Source: CAXTPV01 sp965276715 (GTDB lineage Bacteria > Pseudomonadota > Alphaproteobacteria > Acetobacterales > Acetobacteraceae). From it: a DNA stretch of 64,000 bases. The stretch covers positions 3,906,001 through 3,970,000 of the forward strand of contig OZ255622.1 in the NCBI GenBank assembly GCA_965276715.1, read 5' to 3'. Every line of letters starts with the position of its first letter. The first letter of the stretch is position 1. The position numbers and the translations under genes were made by a program. Of this stretch, positions 41,827 through 50,528 are shown in pieces. The notes under the pieces were generated by a model. It did no database searches. It was not told where the DNA came from and saw only the letters and a program-made list of their open reading frames with translations.

Positions 41827-42488
41827 CCTACACCGTCATCGAACTTGCGGCCGGCCTCGTGGCCGAATCCGAGAGCGCAGTTACCATCACTGCGCCGCCC
41901 CTTGGCGCCGCCATCGACCATGCGCAGAAAATCCAAGGGCGTATCGACGCGATCGCCATCGAGCGCGACCAAATCCGAAGCCGCCGGGCCGCCGGCGAGC
42001 ACCAGCCCGACGATGCCGGTCGGATCGCTCTACTCGACATGGATGCGGCGAGCCTACGCGAGATGCTGCCCGACGCCGACGCCCGTGTGAATGAGGCGCG
42101 GCAGGCGCACCAGGTCGCTTCGGCAACGCTGCTCGATGCCCGGCGCGCACTTGAGGCCGCCGAGGCCTGGGTCCTCCTGGACGGGCTGCGCGCGCACGCC
42201 CTCAGGCTCGTCCGGCTGACCCGGGAAACGCTGGAACGGCATCGGGAAGCCGCGACCAAGCTTCGGGTGCCTGCGGAGCTTGAGCATGCTCAGCAGTCCT
42301 TGTTTGGTGTCGCGGAGGGCCTGGATGCGGCGCTGCTCGCGGCCATGACTTCGATCCAAACTCTGGGCGGCGCGTTCGGCGCCGATCGACCCGCCTGGGC
42401 GACATCTGAGGAGCTTGCGCTTGCTGTCCGGCGCGCTGATGGCGAGCGCCAGTACACCCATGCAGCGCGCGGCGCACGCGCTGCATGA
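41823..42488 (+). CDS. Coiled-coil protein upstream of the tape-measure gene
   Basis: 221 residues, mostly long helices (IDHAQKIQGRIDAIAIERDQ, ARQAHQVASATLLDARRALE). Its place directly before the tape-measure-like gene, with an ATGA overlap, is where tail phages encode assembly chaperones, but the length and sequence do not identify it as one. Confidence 0.5.
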   Translation: MTYTVIELAAGLVAESESAVTITAPPLGAAIDHAQKIQGRIDAIAIERDQIRSRRAAGEHQPDDAGRIALLDMDAASLREMLPDADARVNEARQAHQVASATLLDARRALEAAEAWVLLDGLRAHALRLVRLTRETLERHREAATKLRVPAELEHAQQSLFGVAEGLDAALLAAMTSIQTLGGAFGADRPAWATSEELALAVRRADGERQYTHAARGARAA

Positions 42489-45226
42489 CAGTTCGGATAC
42501 CGATCGAGGCCGATGCCCAGCACGTCCTCTCCGTCTTTGAGCAAATACGGGCGGCCATACGGGCGACCGGCCAGGAAGGCACAGCGTTCCAGGACCTCGA
42601 CTTCTCGCACCCCGAGCTGAATGGGCTCGAGAACGATATCCGGCGCGTCCAGAACCAGTTCGAGCAGCTCGGCAAGATCGGCCGTGGCAGCACGGCCGCC
42701 GCCGTGCGCAGCATCATGGAGAAGGACTCCAACGTCGACCAATGGCTTCGACAGACCGAGTCCGTTTTTCCGGACGAGGGCGCCCGGCTTCGCCACACGG
42801 CAACCGTCGGCAACTACATCCTGCAGGGCACGCAGTTCCAGCAACCATATCCGGCGCCACCGCCCGCGCCTCCGAGAGTTCGCGAGCCAACGGGGAAGCT
42901 CAGCCGCGATGACGATGAGGTAGGCGGTGGCGGCGACGGTGATGACGGTGAAGACGGCGGAAAGGGCGGCGGCCGGCCGAGAAAGCCGCCGAAAGATCCC
43001 GATATCGTAGCATCGGCAATGAAGTTCGCGATCGGTGCTGTGGTGGGAGGAGGACTCGCCGAAGGTGTCTATCAAGCCTACGACGGCGCCAAACAGGAGG
43101 ACATCCTCAACGACCAACTGACCAAGCGGGTCGGCGATGCTGGCACGTCATTCGACGAGCTGCGCGACAAGGTGCGCGGGCTCGCGACCGCGATCGGCGT
43201 CACCAACAACGAAGCTCAGGGCCTTTCGGCGTCATGGGCTCGGCTCACCAACGAAACGTCGTCCTCCAAGGTCGTAGGCGACGTCCAGTTCGCAAGCCAG
43301 TTCGCCCGCGGTTACGGCACGGATCCGGCTGGTGCGGTCGATACACTTGGACGAGCCAAATATCTCGGCGAGAACCCACGCGACTTTGCGCTGCTGATTG
43401 CCGACGCGGTGCAGCAGGGCGGTCGGAGCGGCTCGGAGGAAGAGACTTCGCGTGCGTTGCTTCGCTGGACGGAGAACGCCAGCCGGACCCTGGTGACGCA
43501 CTCCAACGTGGGCGAATTTGCGGCCCTATTTTCGGCGTTCAACCGGACCAACTTGCCCGGGCTCGAGGGGCAGAACGGAGAGGCGCTGATCGGGCGCATT
43601 GACCAATCCATCCAGGGCGGCGGCTCAGCCGGCCTGCCGGGTCAAGCGCTCATGATGCGAGCCTTGCAACGTTACGGGATCTCGGATCCCTACGACGCGC
43701 AGTTCCAGCTTGCCGGCGGCGCCTTCGAGCAACTTGGCAAGGGCGGTCCGACGAACCTCGAAGCTGTCTTGGCTGAGCTCAAACGCGAGTTTCCTCGCAC
43801 GCCACAGCACGAGTTCGACTCCATTCTAGGCAGCATCTTCGGCATCGGCATCCGCCAAGCGGATGCTTTCATGACGGCGGGGAGCACGACGGACTTTCGT
43901 GCCCTCGAGAACGCGTCCCGGGACAACGGGATCGACCTATCCAAGGTCGATCCTGGCGCCTACCCGGAGATGGAGCGGGCGGCCGCCAAGGATGCGAATC
44001 TCGGATCGATCGAGAAAGGGCTCCGCGCGCGGAAGGATCTTGACCCGACCGACATCGCTCGCCTGGATGCCGCCGACAAGAACTCCGATCCCGATGCGCT
44101 TCGTGGCGCCATCCTGCAAACCCTCGCGAATCGCGGGCGGACCCGGACTTTGGGAGACCAAGTCCGGGACGGCGACACGGGATTCGCGAATTCGCTTCAA
44201 GACCTTGCTGGCTCACTCGTTCCGACCTTGTCTGGGGTCAGAGACAATATCGCCAAGCTGCTGGCTCCGGCCGCAACTATTGCCGACTATCTGACAAAGC
44301 GCGGTAATGAGGTCATGGACTTCGGGGACACCAGTCAAAGCGAACGGTTCGTTCGTCTTCTCGACGGCATGCCCACGCTCTTGGCAGATGCAGTCGGTGC
44401 CGCAGCAGGGGATCCAGAAGCCAAGAAAAGGCTTCAGATTGACAGAAGCAAATACGATGAAGATGCGGTCAACCTCCTTGATCCTTTCCATGTCAAACGT
44501 GGTGGTAACGACAGGCCCGAGCTCGCGCCGGACATCGCAGACGACATCATCAAGCAATCGAACGGCACGCTGATCGGCGCTGCATCGGCACTCGCGCTCG
44601 CGCGGACCGAGGGTGGCGGCCGCGATCTCGAATCGTCGGCCGGCGCGTGGGGGCCGATGCAGCTCATGCCAGGCACGGCGGCCGAGATGGGCGTCACCAA
44701 CATCCACGACCCGCACCAGAACGTGGGTGGCGGGCTGAAGTACTTTCTCAAGCTGCTCACCGATAACAAGGATTACCACCTGAACGGGAACTTCGAGGCG
44801 GCCGTGGCAGCCTACAACGCCGGACCGTTCGGCCGGGGCGTTCAGCATTTTGCTGCGACAGGGGACATGAGCCAGCTTCCGGATGAGACCAAGGGGGAGG
44901 TCACGAAGTTCCGCGGCTACCGATCGGAATACGAACTGCGCCTTGCCGCCGGGCACGGCACGCTGACCGCACCGGGACCCAGCGCTGCCAGCGTACAGAG
45001 AGCGGAAGCCGACGCGGGAACCGTCCAGCACGAGGTGCACGTGCATCCGGTCGAAGTTGTCATCCGCCACCCGGACGGCTCCAAGCAGCATGTGATCGCG
45101 CCGGTGACACAGGTTCGGGTGCCCAAGGCGTCCGGGACGCACGACGTGCCGCCGCAGCCTGCGCCGCGTCCGGCTGCGGCACAGGCTGCGTCCTACACGG
45201 TGCCCGCCGGACAACACGGATATTAA
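42485..45226 (+). CDS. Tape-measure-like tail protein with lytic transglycosylase domain
   Basis: 913 residues. The N-terminal region begins MTVRIPIEADAQHVLSVFEQ and is helical; a Gly-rich linker (GGGGDGDDGEDGGKGGGRPR) and a hydrophobic segment (FAIGAVVGGGLAEGVYQAYD) follow, as in tape-measure proteins. Around residues 679-800 is an SLT goose-lysozyme-like domain: LARTEGGGRDLESSAGAWG, then GPMQLMPGTAAEM and AVAAYNAGP. It would span the tail and locally cut peptidoglycan during DNA or effector entry. Shorter than many tape measures, so a short tail is implied. Confidence 0.8.
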   Translation: MTVRIPIEADAQHVLSVFEQIRAAIRATGQEGTAFQDLDFSHPELNGLENDIRRVQNQFEQLGKIGRGSTAAAVRSIMEKDSNVDQWLRQTESVFPDEGARLRHTATVGNYILQGTQFQQPYPAPPPAPPRVREPTGKLSRDDDEVGGGGDGDDGEDGGKGGGRPRKPPKDPDIVASAMKFAIGAVVGGGLAEGVYQAYDGAKQEDILNDQLTKRVGDAGTSFDELRDKVRGLATAIGVTNNEAQGLSASWARLTNETSSSKVVGDVQFASQFARGYGTDPAGAVDTLGRAKYLGENPRDFALLIADAVQQGGRSGSEEETSRALLRWTENASRTLVTHSNVGEFAALFSAFNRTNLPGLEGQNGEALIGRIDQSIQGGGSAGLPGQALMMRALQRYGISDPYDAQFQLAGGAFEQLGKGGPTNLEAVLAELKREFPRTPQHEFDSILGSIFGIGIRQADAFMTAGSTTDFRALENASRDNGIDLSKVDPGAYPEMERAAAKDANLGSIEKGLRARKDLDPTDIARLDAADKNSDPDALRGAILQTLANRGRTRTLGDQVRDGDTGFANSLQDLAGSLVPTLSGVRDNIAKLLAPAATIADYLTKRGNEVMDFGDTSQSERFVRLLDGMPTLLADAVGAAAGDPEAKKRLQIDRSKYDEDAVNLLDPFHVKRGGNDRPELAPDIADDIIKQSNGTLIGAASALALARTEGGGRDLESSAGAWGPMQLMPGTAAEMGVTNIHDPHQNVGGGLKYFLKLLTDNKDYHLNGNFEAAVAAYNAGPFGRGVQHFAATGDMSQLPDETKGEVTKFRGYRSEYELRLAAGHGTLTAPGPSAASVQRAEADAGTVQHEVHVHPVEVVIRHPDGSKQHVIAPVTQVRVPKASGTHDVPPQPAPRPAAAQAASYTVPAGQHGY

Positions 45227-45235
45227 GGAAGCCGC

Positions 45236-46675
45236 ATGCCTTTCAACGTCTCGCAATTCACCGTCTCGGTGACCCTCACGAAACTCGTGCACCGCCAAGG
45301 TAGCGAGGCGGCATCGAACGCTCAGCCGATCGACCTCACGCCCTACTTCGGGCCCAGCGGTGCGATCCGCGTGTCGAAGAACGTCCGCGATCCGAACGGG
45401 ACCGGCGGCTTCTCGCTCGTCTTCGCCGACCGCATTTCGGCATCCTACGGCGACACGCTCTATGCGCTGATCGAGCCCATGGACATGATCGAGATTCGAG
45501 CGAGCCGGACTCCGCTGGGCGCGACGCCGGCGCTCCTCATGCGCGGATTCGTCTCCAGCGTGCGCCGCTCCGAAAGCATGGCTGCCGACGGCACGCCGCA
45601 GCGATCAGTGATCGTCATGGGGCAGGACAGCGGCAAGCTGATCCAGCAGTGCCAGATCCTGTGGGAGTACGCGGCCGCGACCGGCGAGCTGTACTTGGCT
45701 CAGTTCGCGTCGCTCACCGCCAACGGGATCCCGACTCAGCAGACCGACGTCTCCGCATTCATGCAGACGATCGTCGAGAAGGTCATCAACCCGAAGATTA
45801 TGGCCCTCAACGTGTTTGCGAACAGCCAGGTCAAGCCTTTCGGATGCCAAGCCACTGTTCCGGAAGGCGCCGTGATCCCGCAGCAGCTCGCACCGATCGA
45901 AGGCTCGATCTGGGGCGTTATGTCCAGCGTCGCCGATCTCACGTGGAACGAGCTCTACGTCCAGGACACCGAGACCGGCCCCGTCGTGATCTTCCGTCCG
46001 GTGCCGTTTCGCGACATCACTTCAAGCGAGGGCGGCTCCTACATCCTACCGGGAGCGATCGACCCCGGCACGATCGACATCTACGACTTCGACGTGGTCT
46101 CGGTCGACGTGTCCCGAACAGACGCGGGGGTCGCGAACCTTTTCTGGGTCGAGCCGGGCCAGAACATTCTCAACACCAACTTCGGCACCGCCGTGGGGAA
46201 TCTCGTCATGGGGTCACTGCCAACGACAACCCCGGCGAACAGCGTGGCCTTGTACGGCGAGAGAATGATGAAAAGGCCAACTGGCCTCGTGGCGTCAGAG
46301 AGCCAGCCTCCCTACCAAGCCACCCCGGCGCCGCTGACGGGCCCGGCCGCCTTCGTGAGGGCGCGCATCATGGAGCTCGACCAGCTCAACCACAACAACG
46401 TGCTCTTCGAGAGTGGCAGCATGGTCGTGAAGGGGTCGGAGGCGCTGGTCCCGGGCCAATACCTCAAGTTCTTCCGCGGCGGCACGACGTCGATCTCCTA
46501 CTTGTATGCGGTCGACCACAACATCGCGCCGCTCGCCACCTGGACGACGACGCTCTCGATCGACCGCGGCAACGGCTTCTATCAGCGGGACCAAAGCCAC
46601 CAAGGGTGGGGATGGCTGGAGGGACGGTCCGGCCCATACACCCCGCTGCCCGCTACCACATCGGCAGCCGCATGA
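45236..46675 (+). CDS. Phage tail hub/baseplate-like protein
   Basis: 479 residues. Position right after the tape measure, the start (FNVSQFTVSVTLTKLVHRQG) and repeated beta-domains with IEPMDMIEIRASRTPLG and MRGFVSSVRRSES (compare phage gp27/late control D hubs, which set the tail tip) support this. There is no OB-fold spike or lysozyme domain in it. Called by layout and fold-like features, not by a firm motif. Confidence 0.65.
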   Translation: MPFNVSQFTVSVTLTKLVHRQGSEAASNAQPIDLTPYFGPSGAIRVSKNVRDPNGTGGFSLVFADRISASYGDTLYALIEPMDMIEIRASRTPLGATPALLMRGFVSSVRRSESMAADGTPQRSVIVMGQDSGKLIQQCQILWEYAAATGELYLAQFASLTANGIPTQQTDVSAFMQTIVEKVINPKIMALNVFANSQVKPFGCQATVPEGAVIPQQLAPIEGSIWGVMSSVADLTWNELYVQDTETGPVVIFRPVPFRDITSSEGGSYILPGAIDPGTIDIYDFDVVSVDVSRTDAGVANLFWVEPGQNILNTNFGTAVGNLVMGSLPTTTPANSVALYGERMMKRPTGLVASESQPPYQATPAPLTGPAAFVRARIMELDQLNHNNVLFESGSMVVKGSEALVPGQYLKFFRGGTTSISYLYAVDHNIAPLATWTTTLSIDRGNGFYQRDQSHQGWGWLEGRSGPYTPLPATTSAAA

Positions 46676-46720
46676 TGGTCCCCCGAACGGCATCTCCGTT
46701 CGGGCTGAATCAGTCCTGGC

Positions 46721-47596
46721 ATGTCGAAGAGTCCGAGGGCTCCTGACGTGGGCATCCAGGTCTCCGTCCTGGTCGACGGCATTCCGCCAGGCGGCCCGAT
46801 CACTGCGGAGTTGTTTCCGAACCTTCATGCCGCGGTGCGTGCGGTCGCAGAGCGTGCGCATGCGCAGTGGCAGGAGTACGCCGCCGGCGCTCCGCTTCCG
46901 GACGGCCAGACGATCAAGGACCGTACCGGCACCTATCTCCGGTCGATCATGCTGCGGGAAACGGGCGACTTCTCCGCCGAGGTATACTCTGAACTGCCTT
47001 ACGCCCAGGCGATCGAGGAAGGCACCAAGCAGCGCGACATGAAGGACATGCTTCGGTCGAGCATGAAGGTGAGACGCACCAAGGACGGCCGGCGATACCT
47101 CATCATCCCGTTCCGGTGGAACGGCCCCAACTCTGTCCTCGGAAACAACACGCCCGTCCAGGTATGGAACTGGTGGAAGCACCCGGACCGGGTCTCGAGC
47201 GCAATCACCGCGCGGACACATCGTGTTTCGGGCACGGGCGCGTTTGACATCGCCACTCGGCAGCCGCTCCTGGTGCCGGCATGGCGTTATCGATGGGGCT
47301 CGCGCCTATCGACGAGCGCGATTGAGACGCTCGGCTTCGCCGACAACAGCCAGGTCGCCAAGCGGATGGCCGGCATGGTTCGATTTCGGCAGCCTGGCAA
47401 AGGTGGCGCCGCGCACAGCCAGCTCATGACGTTTCGGGTCATGATGGAGGGCAGCCAGGGGTGGATCAGGCCGGCGCAGCCCGGGAAGTGGCCGGCCCGT
47501 GTGACGGGGGACGCGTTGAAGCCGGCCGCGGAGGGCGCGTTTGCCGCCGGCGTCGAGAAGGACGTCGCGGCACTGCTCGACGGCAAGGAAGACTGA
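46721..47596 (+). CDS. Phage minor-tail-type protein (gp10-like)
   Basis: 291 residues from ATG 46721; a GTG at 46748 is also possible. The RDRTGTYLRSIMLRETGDF stretch followed by YAQAIEEGTKQRDMKDML is reminiscent of HK97 gp10-type tail-completion proteins (tail proteins with a Y...IE.GT motif). It closes the recognisable tail module. Confidence 0.6.
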   Translation: MSKSPRAPDVGIQVSVLVDGIPPGGPITAELFPNLHAAVRAVAERAHAQWQEYAAGAPLPDGQTIKDRTGTYLRSIMLRETGDFSAEVYSELPYAQAIEEGTKQRDMKDMLRSSMKVRRTKDGRRYLIIPFRWNGPNSVLGNNTPVQVWNWWKHPDRVSSAITARTHRVSGTGAFDIATRQPLLVPAWRYRWGSRLSTSAIETLGFADNSQVAKRMAGMVRFRQPGKGGAAHSQLMTFRVMMEGSQGWIRPAQPGKWPARVTGDALKPAAEGAFAAGVEKDVAALLDGKED

Positions 47597-48044
47597 GGTC
47601 CAGCCAAGTCGGCAGACCAAGCGTCGGTTCGCATCATCGATGCGAGGGAGAAAGCGAAGCCCCGTCTCTCGACGGGGTCTCACATGGAGCTGGCGGTTTG
47701 CTGGGCCATCCGGTCCCGGAGCGCCTCGGCGCCCCCCGCTGGCCAGATCGAGCGCGGCGAGGCAAATTCTGTCGGCGCCGCAGGATTGATCTGAGGAGCG
47801 CCCCCAGTTGGGGCACCGGGACACACCCCGAAGTGAGTGCGCGCATACCCGGGACCACTGGGGACAAACGCAATTTAGACGCGGTCCGGGCCGCAATCAA
47901 CGGTGGCGATGCGGATCTTCGCGAGGCGCTGGCTTCATCGGCGATCAATGCGGCAGTAGTTCAAGCGTGATCCGTTCGAAAATCTCTTGCCTTTCGACCG
48001 AATTATGAAAGAGAGTTTCGCAACGCAAATCGCGAGTAGATCCG
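47597..48044. other. 448-bp gap between the tail genes and a serine recombinase
   Basis: Contains one possible 45-codon ORF at 47833-47970 (GTG start, ending GDADLREALASSAINAAVVQ) and AT-richer sequence just before the recombinase. No tail fibre or lysis gene was seen. The AT-rich part (47,970-48,044) may hold recombination sites. Confidence 0.4.
47833..47970 (+). CDS. Possible 45-residue protein
   Basis: GTG start; reads SARIPGTTGDKRNLDAVRAA then INGGDADLREALASS. Helical, alanine-rich, no ribosome-binding site of note. Weak support. Confidence 0.25.
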   Translation: MSARIPGTTGDKRNLDAVRAAINGGDADLREALASSAINAAVVQA

Positions 48045-48716
48045 GTGCCTGTCGATGCCGTGCGCAAACGAACGTTTGTGAAAGCCTCCCTAACCCCGGC
48101 TGTTAGTGCCGGCGCCCTCCTGGGCTACGCTCGCGTCTCCAAGGGTGACGAGCAGACGAACACGCTACAGGCCCGCGCACTGCGTGCGGCTGGCTGCCGG
48201 CGCATCTTTCAGGAAGCTGCTTCGGGCGGCCGCTGGGATCGGCCGAAGCTGCACGGCATGCTCGACCAGCTCCGCGAGGGCGACACCGTTGTGGTGTGGA
48301 AACTCGACCGGCTGTCGCGGTCGCTGAAGGATGTGCTGCACATCATGGAGCGCGTCGCCGAAGCAGGCGCCGGCTTCCGATCCCTGACGGAGAACATCGA
48401 CACCACCACCGCCGCCGGCCGGATGATGATGCAGATGGTCGGCTCCTTTGCCGAGTTCGAACGCGCCATGATCCGGGAACGGACCTCGGCCGGGATCGCC
48501 GCCGCCCGGGCCGAGGGCCGCATCGGTGGGCGCCGCCCGAAGCTGACGAAGGCGCAGCAGGCCGACATCGTGGAGAACGTGCTGTCAGGGCGGCGTAACG
48601 CGGCGGACATGGCCCGGCTCTACAAGGTGAGCCAGCCGACGATCAGCCGGATCGTTGCGGTGCACCGGGTGGCGGGAACCGCCAAGTCCAGACCGGCCGC
48701 CGAGCGGAGGAGATAA
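48045..48716 (+). CDS. Serine recombinase of the resolvase/invertase family
   Basis: 223 residues from GTG 48045; GTG 48078, just after a palindrome, is an alternative. The catalytic serine is in GYARVSKGDEQ; WKLDRLSRSLKD and the E helix FAEFERAMIRERT are typical of Tn3 resolvases and DNA invertases, with a C-terminal HTH (MARLYKVSQPTISRIVAVHR). It directly precedes a putative toxin gene and a partial copy of its own HTH lies at 50.44-50.49 kb, so the cassette between may have moved by recombination. Confidence 0.92.
   Translation: MPVDAVRKRTFVKASLTPAVSAGALLGYARVSKGDEQTNTLQARALRAAGCRRIFQEAASGGRWDRPKLHGMLDQLREGDTVVVWKLDRLSRSLKDVLHIMERVAEAGAGFRSLTENIDTTTAAGRMMMQMVGSFAEFERAMIRERTSAGIAAARAEGRIGGRRPKLTKAQQADIVENVLSGRRNAADMARLYKVSQPTISRIVAVHRVAGTAKSRPAAERRR
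48065..48078. promoter_or_regulatory. Dyad CAAACG-AA-CGTTTG near the recombinase start
   Basis: Perfect 6-bp arms with a 2-bp centre, inside the 5' end of the recombinase frame, directly before the alternative start at 48078. Dyads like this can be a recombinase crossover or repressor site. Confidence 0.35.
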
Positions 48717-48723
48717 GGCCGCC

Positions 48724-49854
48724 ATGGCATCCCCTGCCGCGGCTCTTGGCGACGACAGCTTTGTCGGCCTGATCATGCTGGAGCAGCCGCCGGACTGGTG
48801 GTTGCCGCCAGGCTTCACGCTTTCACCGAACGGCGCCGTTCCGCTCCAGGCAACCGATCCCGCCGGCAATGCCTGCTTCGTCTATGCGATTCCCGGTTAC
48901 CGGCCGTCGCAGCAGCAGGTCGACACTGTCGCGGACGTCATCGAGCGCGAACTGGGACCGGTCCCGCGCGAGGGCCTTGATCGCAGCCTCTATCGGTTCG
49001 TGGGCGCCGACCGGGATACGCCGATCGGTCTGATCAACCGTGCCATCCTCTATCCGTTCGACCAGGCGGCGCTGCTGCTTCACCTGGCATCCTACGGAGT
49101 CGACGCGACGATCGTCGGGAGCACGGAGCTCGCGGCACGCCAGGGCTGGATGGAGGAAACGAGCGCAGGCCGGCTCAGACGCGATCTCGGCCTGCTCACC
49201 ATTGTGCTCGGCGCCGAAGCGGGAAGGGCGCCGGAGATGCCTTCGGCGGCCATGCGCACGGCCGCAGGCCGTGCGGCGGTCCTCTCGCGCGCTTCAGCAA
49301 GCGTATTGTCGCCGATCGTGCTCCGCGCCGAGCGAGCGACCGGACTGCCGTTCGGCCGCGTGTTCCGCGTCGTCGACCTTGTGGAGGCGGATCCCGCGAT
49401 CCCGGGACTGGCGATCCAAGGCCGCACCGTAGAAGGCTGGCTCGCGCGCATCCGCGCCGGACAGGCGTTTGATCGGGCTCAAGCCCGGCAATATCAGTTC
49501 AACCAAGTTTACATCGTAAAAGATACTGGACGAGGCTATTGGATTCTCGATTCCTACGGGCCCTCCAATCCAGCGTTCGGAGCCGGACCGGTCTCCCGCA
49601 AGTTCACTCAGTTGGCCGATATCCGGATCGAGTCTGCCACGAGCATACTGCAGGAAGCCTACCGCAAGTATCGACCTGGCCAGACTTTCGCAAACGTTCC
49701 GTCGCGTCCCCGCGACCTGTTGGACGCGACAAGTCAGGGTCAGCTCTGGCTTGAAGTCCCGATACAGACGAAGCCCATACCTGGCGCGGTGCTCGCCATG
49801 GCTCGACAGCTCTCGATCAAAGTCCGCGATGTGACCGGAAAGGTGTATCAATGA
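48724..49854 (+). CDS. Putative effector with restriction-endonuclease-fold-like C-terminus
   Basis: 376 residues, 7 bp after the recombinase stop. The N-terminal two thirds are not recognised (WWLPPGFTLSPNGAVPL). The C-terminal part contains SRKFTQLADI, a helix EAYRKYRPGQTFANVPS, then QLWLEVPIQTKPIP and IKVRDVTGKVYQ, which I remember as a nuclease-like toxin tail of polymorphic toxins; the E..K pattern fits an REase fold. Overlap by ATGA with a small unknown gene resembles a toxin-immunity pair. No export signal. Needs profile comparison. Confidence 0.55.
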   Translation: MASPAAALGDDSFVGLIMLEQPPDWWLPPGFTLSPNGAVPLQATDPAGNACFVYAIPGYRPSQQQVDTVADVIERELGPVPREGLDRSLYRFVGADRDTPIGLINRAILYPFDQAALLLHLASYGVDATIVGSTELAARQGWMEETSAGRLRRDLGLLTIVLGAEAGRAPEMPSAAMRTAAGRAAVLSRASASVLSPIVLRAERATGLPFGRVFRVVDLVEADPAIPGLAIQGRTVEGWLARIRAGQAFDRAQARQYQFNQVYIVKDTGRGYWILDSYGPSNPAFGAGPVSRKFTQLADIRIESATSILQEAYRKYRPGQTFANVPSRPRDLLDATSQGQLWLEVPIQTKPIPGAVLAMARQLSIKVRDVTGKVYQ

Positions 49855-50447
49855 GCGCGACCGAGCAGACCTTGGACCGGGTCAGCCAGGAGCGCCTGAT
49901 CGCAACCTTTGCAGCGTCGGACTACGTCGAGCGGTATCTCAAGCTGTGCAACGACTTCGAGGTGGACCGTGACCTCGATGGCCCGCGCCTGGATCTCGCG
50001 CAGACCGTCGGCATTTTCCGGGACGCGGGCGTGCAGGTCCATCTCGACAAGCGCTTCAAGGTTTTCACGTTCGATCCGCAAGAAGCCGCTGGCTGGACGT
50101 GGCGGGGGAAGCTCGTCGTCCAGAAATACGACATGCTCGAGCCGATGTTCGAGGGGGATATGTTACGCCACGCGATTGGCTCCACTATGTTTGGTCTTGC
50201 GCTCGATGCGGGCGACCGGCGCACTCCCCCCATACCGCGGGAACGCTTCCTGCCGCCCCACCCGAACCGCCCCCGCTTCGATGGGGACATGCGGACCATG
50301 GCGCGTCTCGTCCCAGAACTCATCGCCCTCACGCGCTGGATGCGCGAGCTGATCGCGGCAAACTGGACCGATCCATCCACCAAAGAACAGCCCGGAACCC
50401 TTGGCGTGCAGTTTTGCACAAACGGTCAGGCTACCCCTACAAGGTAA
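49851..50447 (+). CDS. Putative immunity protein, unknown family
   Basis: 198 residues starting in an ATGA overlap. The start TLDRVSQERLIATFAASDYV and the later RFKVFTFDPQEAAGWTWRGK have ordinary soluble-protein character, no membrane segment. The only reason to call it immunity is its overlap with the putative toxin. The C-terminus (GVQFCTNGQATPTR) is fused into recombinase-derived sequence, so it may have lost its original end. Confidence 0.4.
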   Translation: MSATEQTLDRVSQERLIATFAASDYVERYLKLCNDFEVDRDLDGPRLDLAQTVGIFRDAGVQVHLDKRFKVFTFDPQEAAGWTWRGKLVVQKYDMLEPMFEGDMLRHAIGSTMFGLALDAGDRRTPPIPRERFLPPHPNRPRFDGDMRTMARLVPELIALTRWMRELIAANWTDPSTKEQPGTLGVQFCTNGQATPTR

Positions 50448-50490
50448 GCGAGCCGACCGTCAGCCGCCTGCTGGCCGCTCGTCGGCGTGA
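50437..50490 (+). pseudogene. Remnant of a serine recombinase HTH
   Basis: In one frame the codons read YKVSEPTVSRLLAARR, matching the HTH of the recombinase at 48.0 kb (YKVSQPTISRIVAVHR). DNA at 50437-50466 matches 48619-48650 at about 26 of 30 positions. It is the far boundary of the toxin-immunity cassette. Confidence 0.7.
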
Positions 50491-50528
50491 GACGGAAGCT
50501 GGTTGTGTCGCGCGGCGCTGAGTACGGC

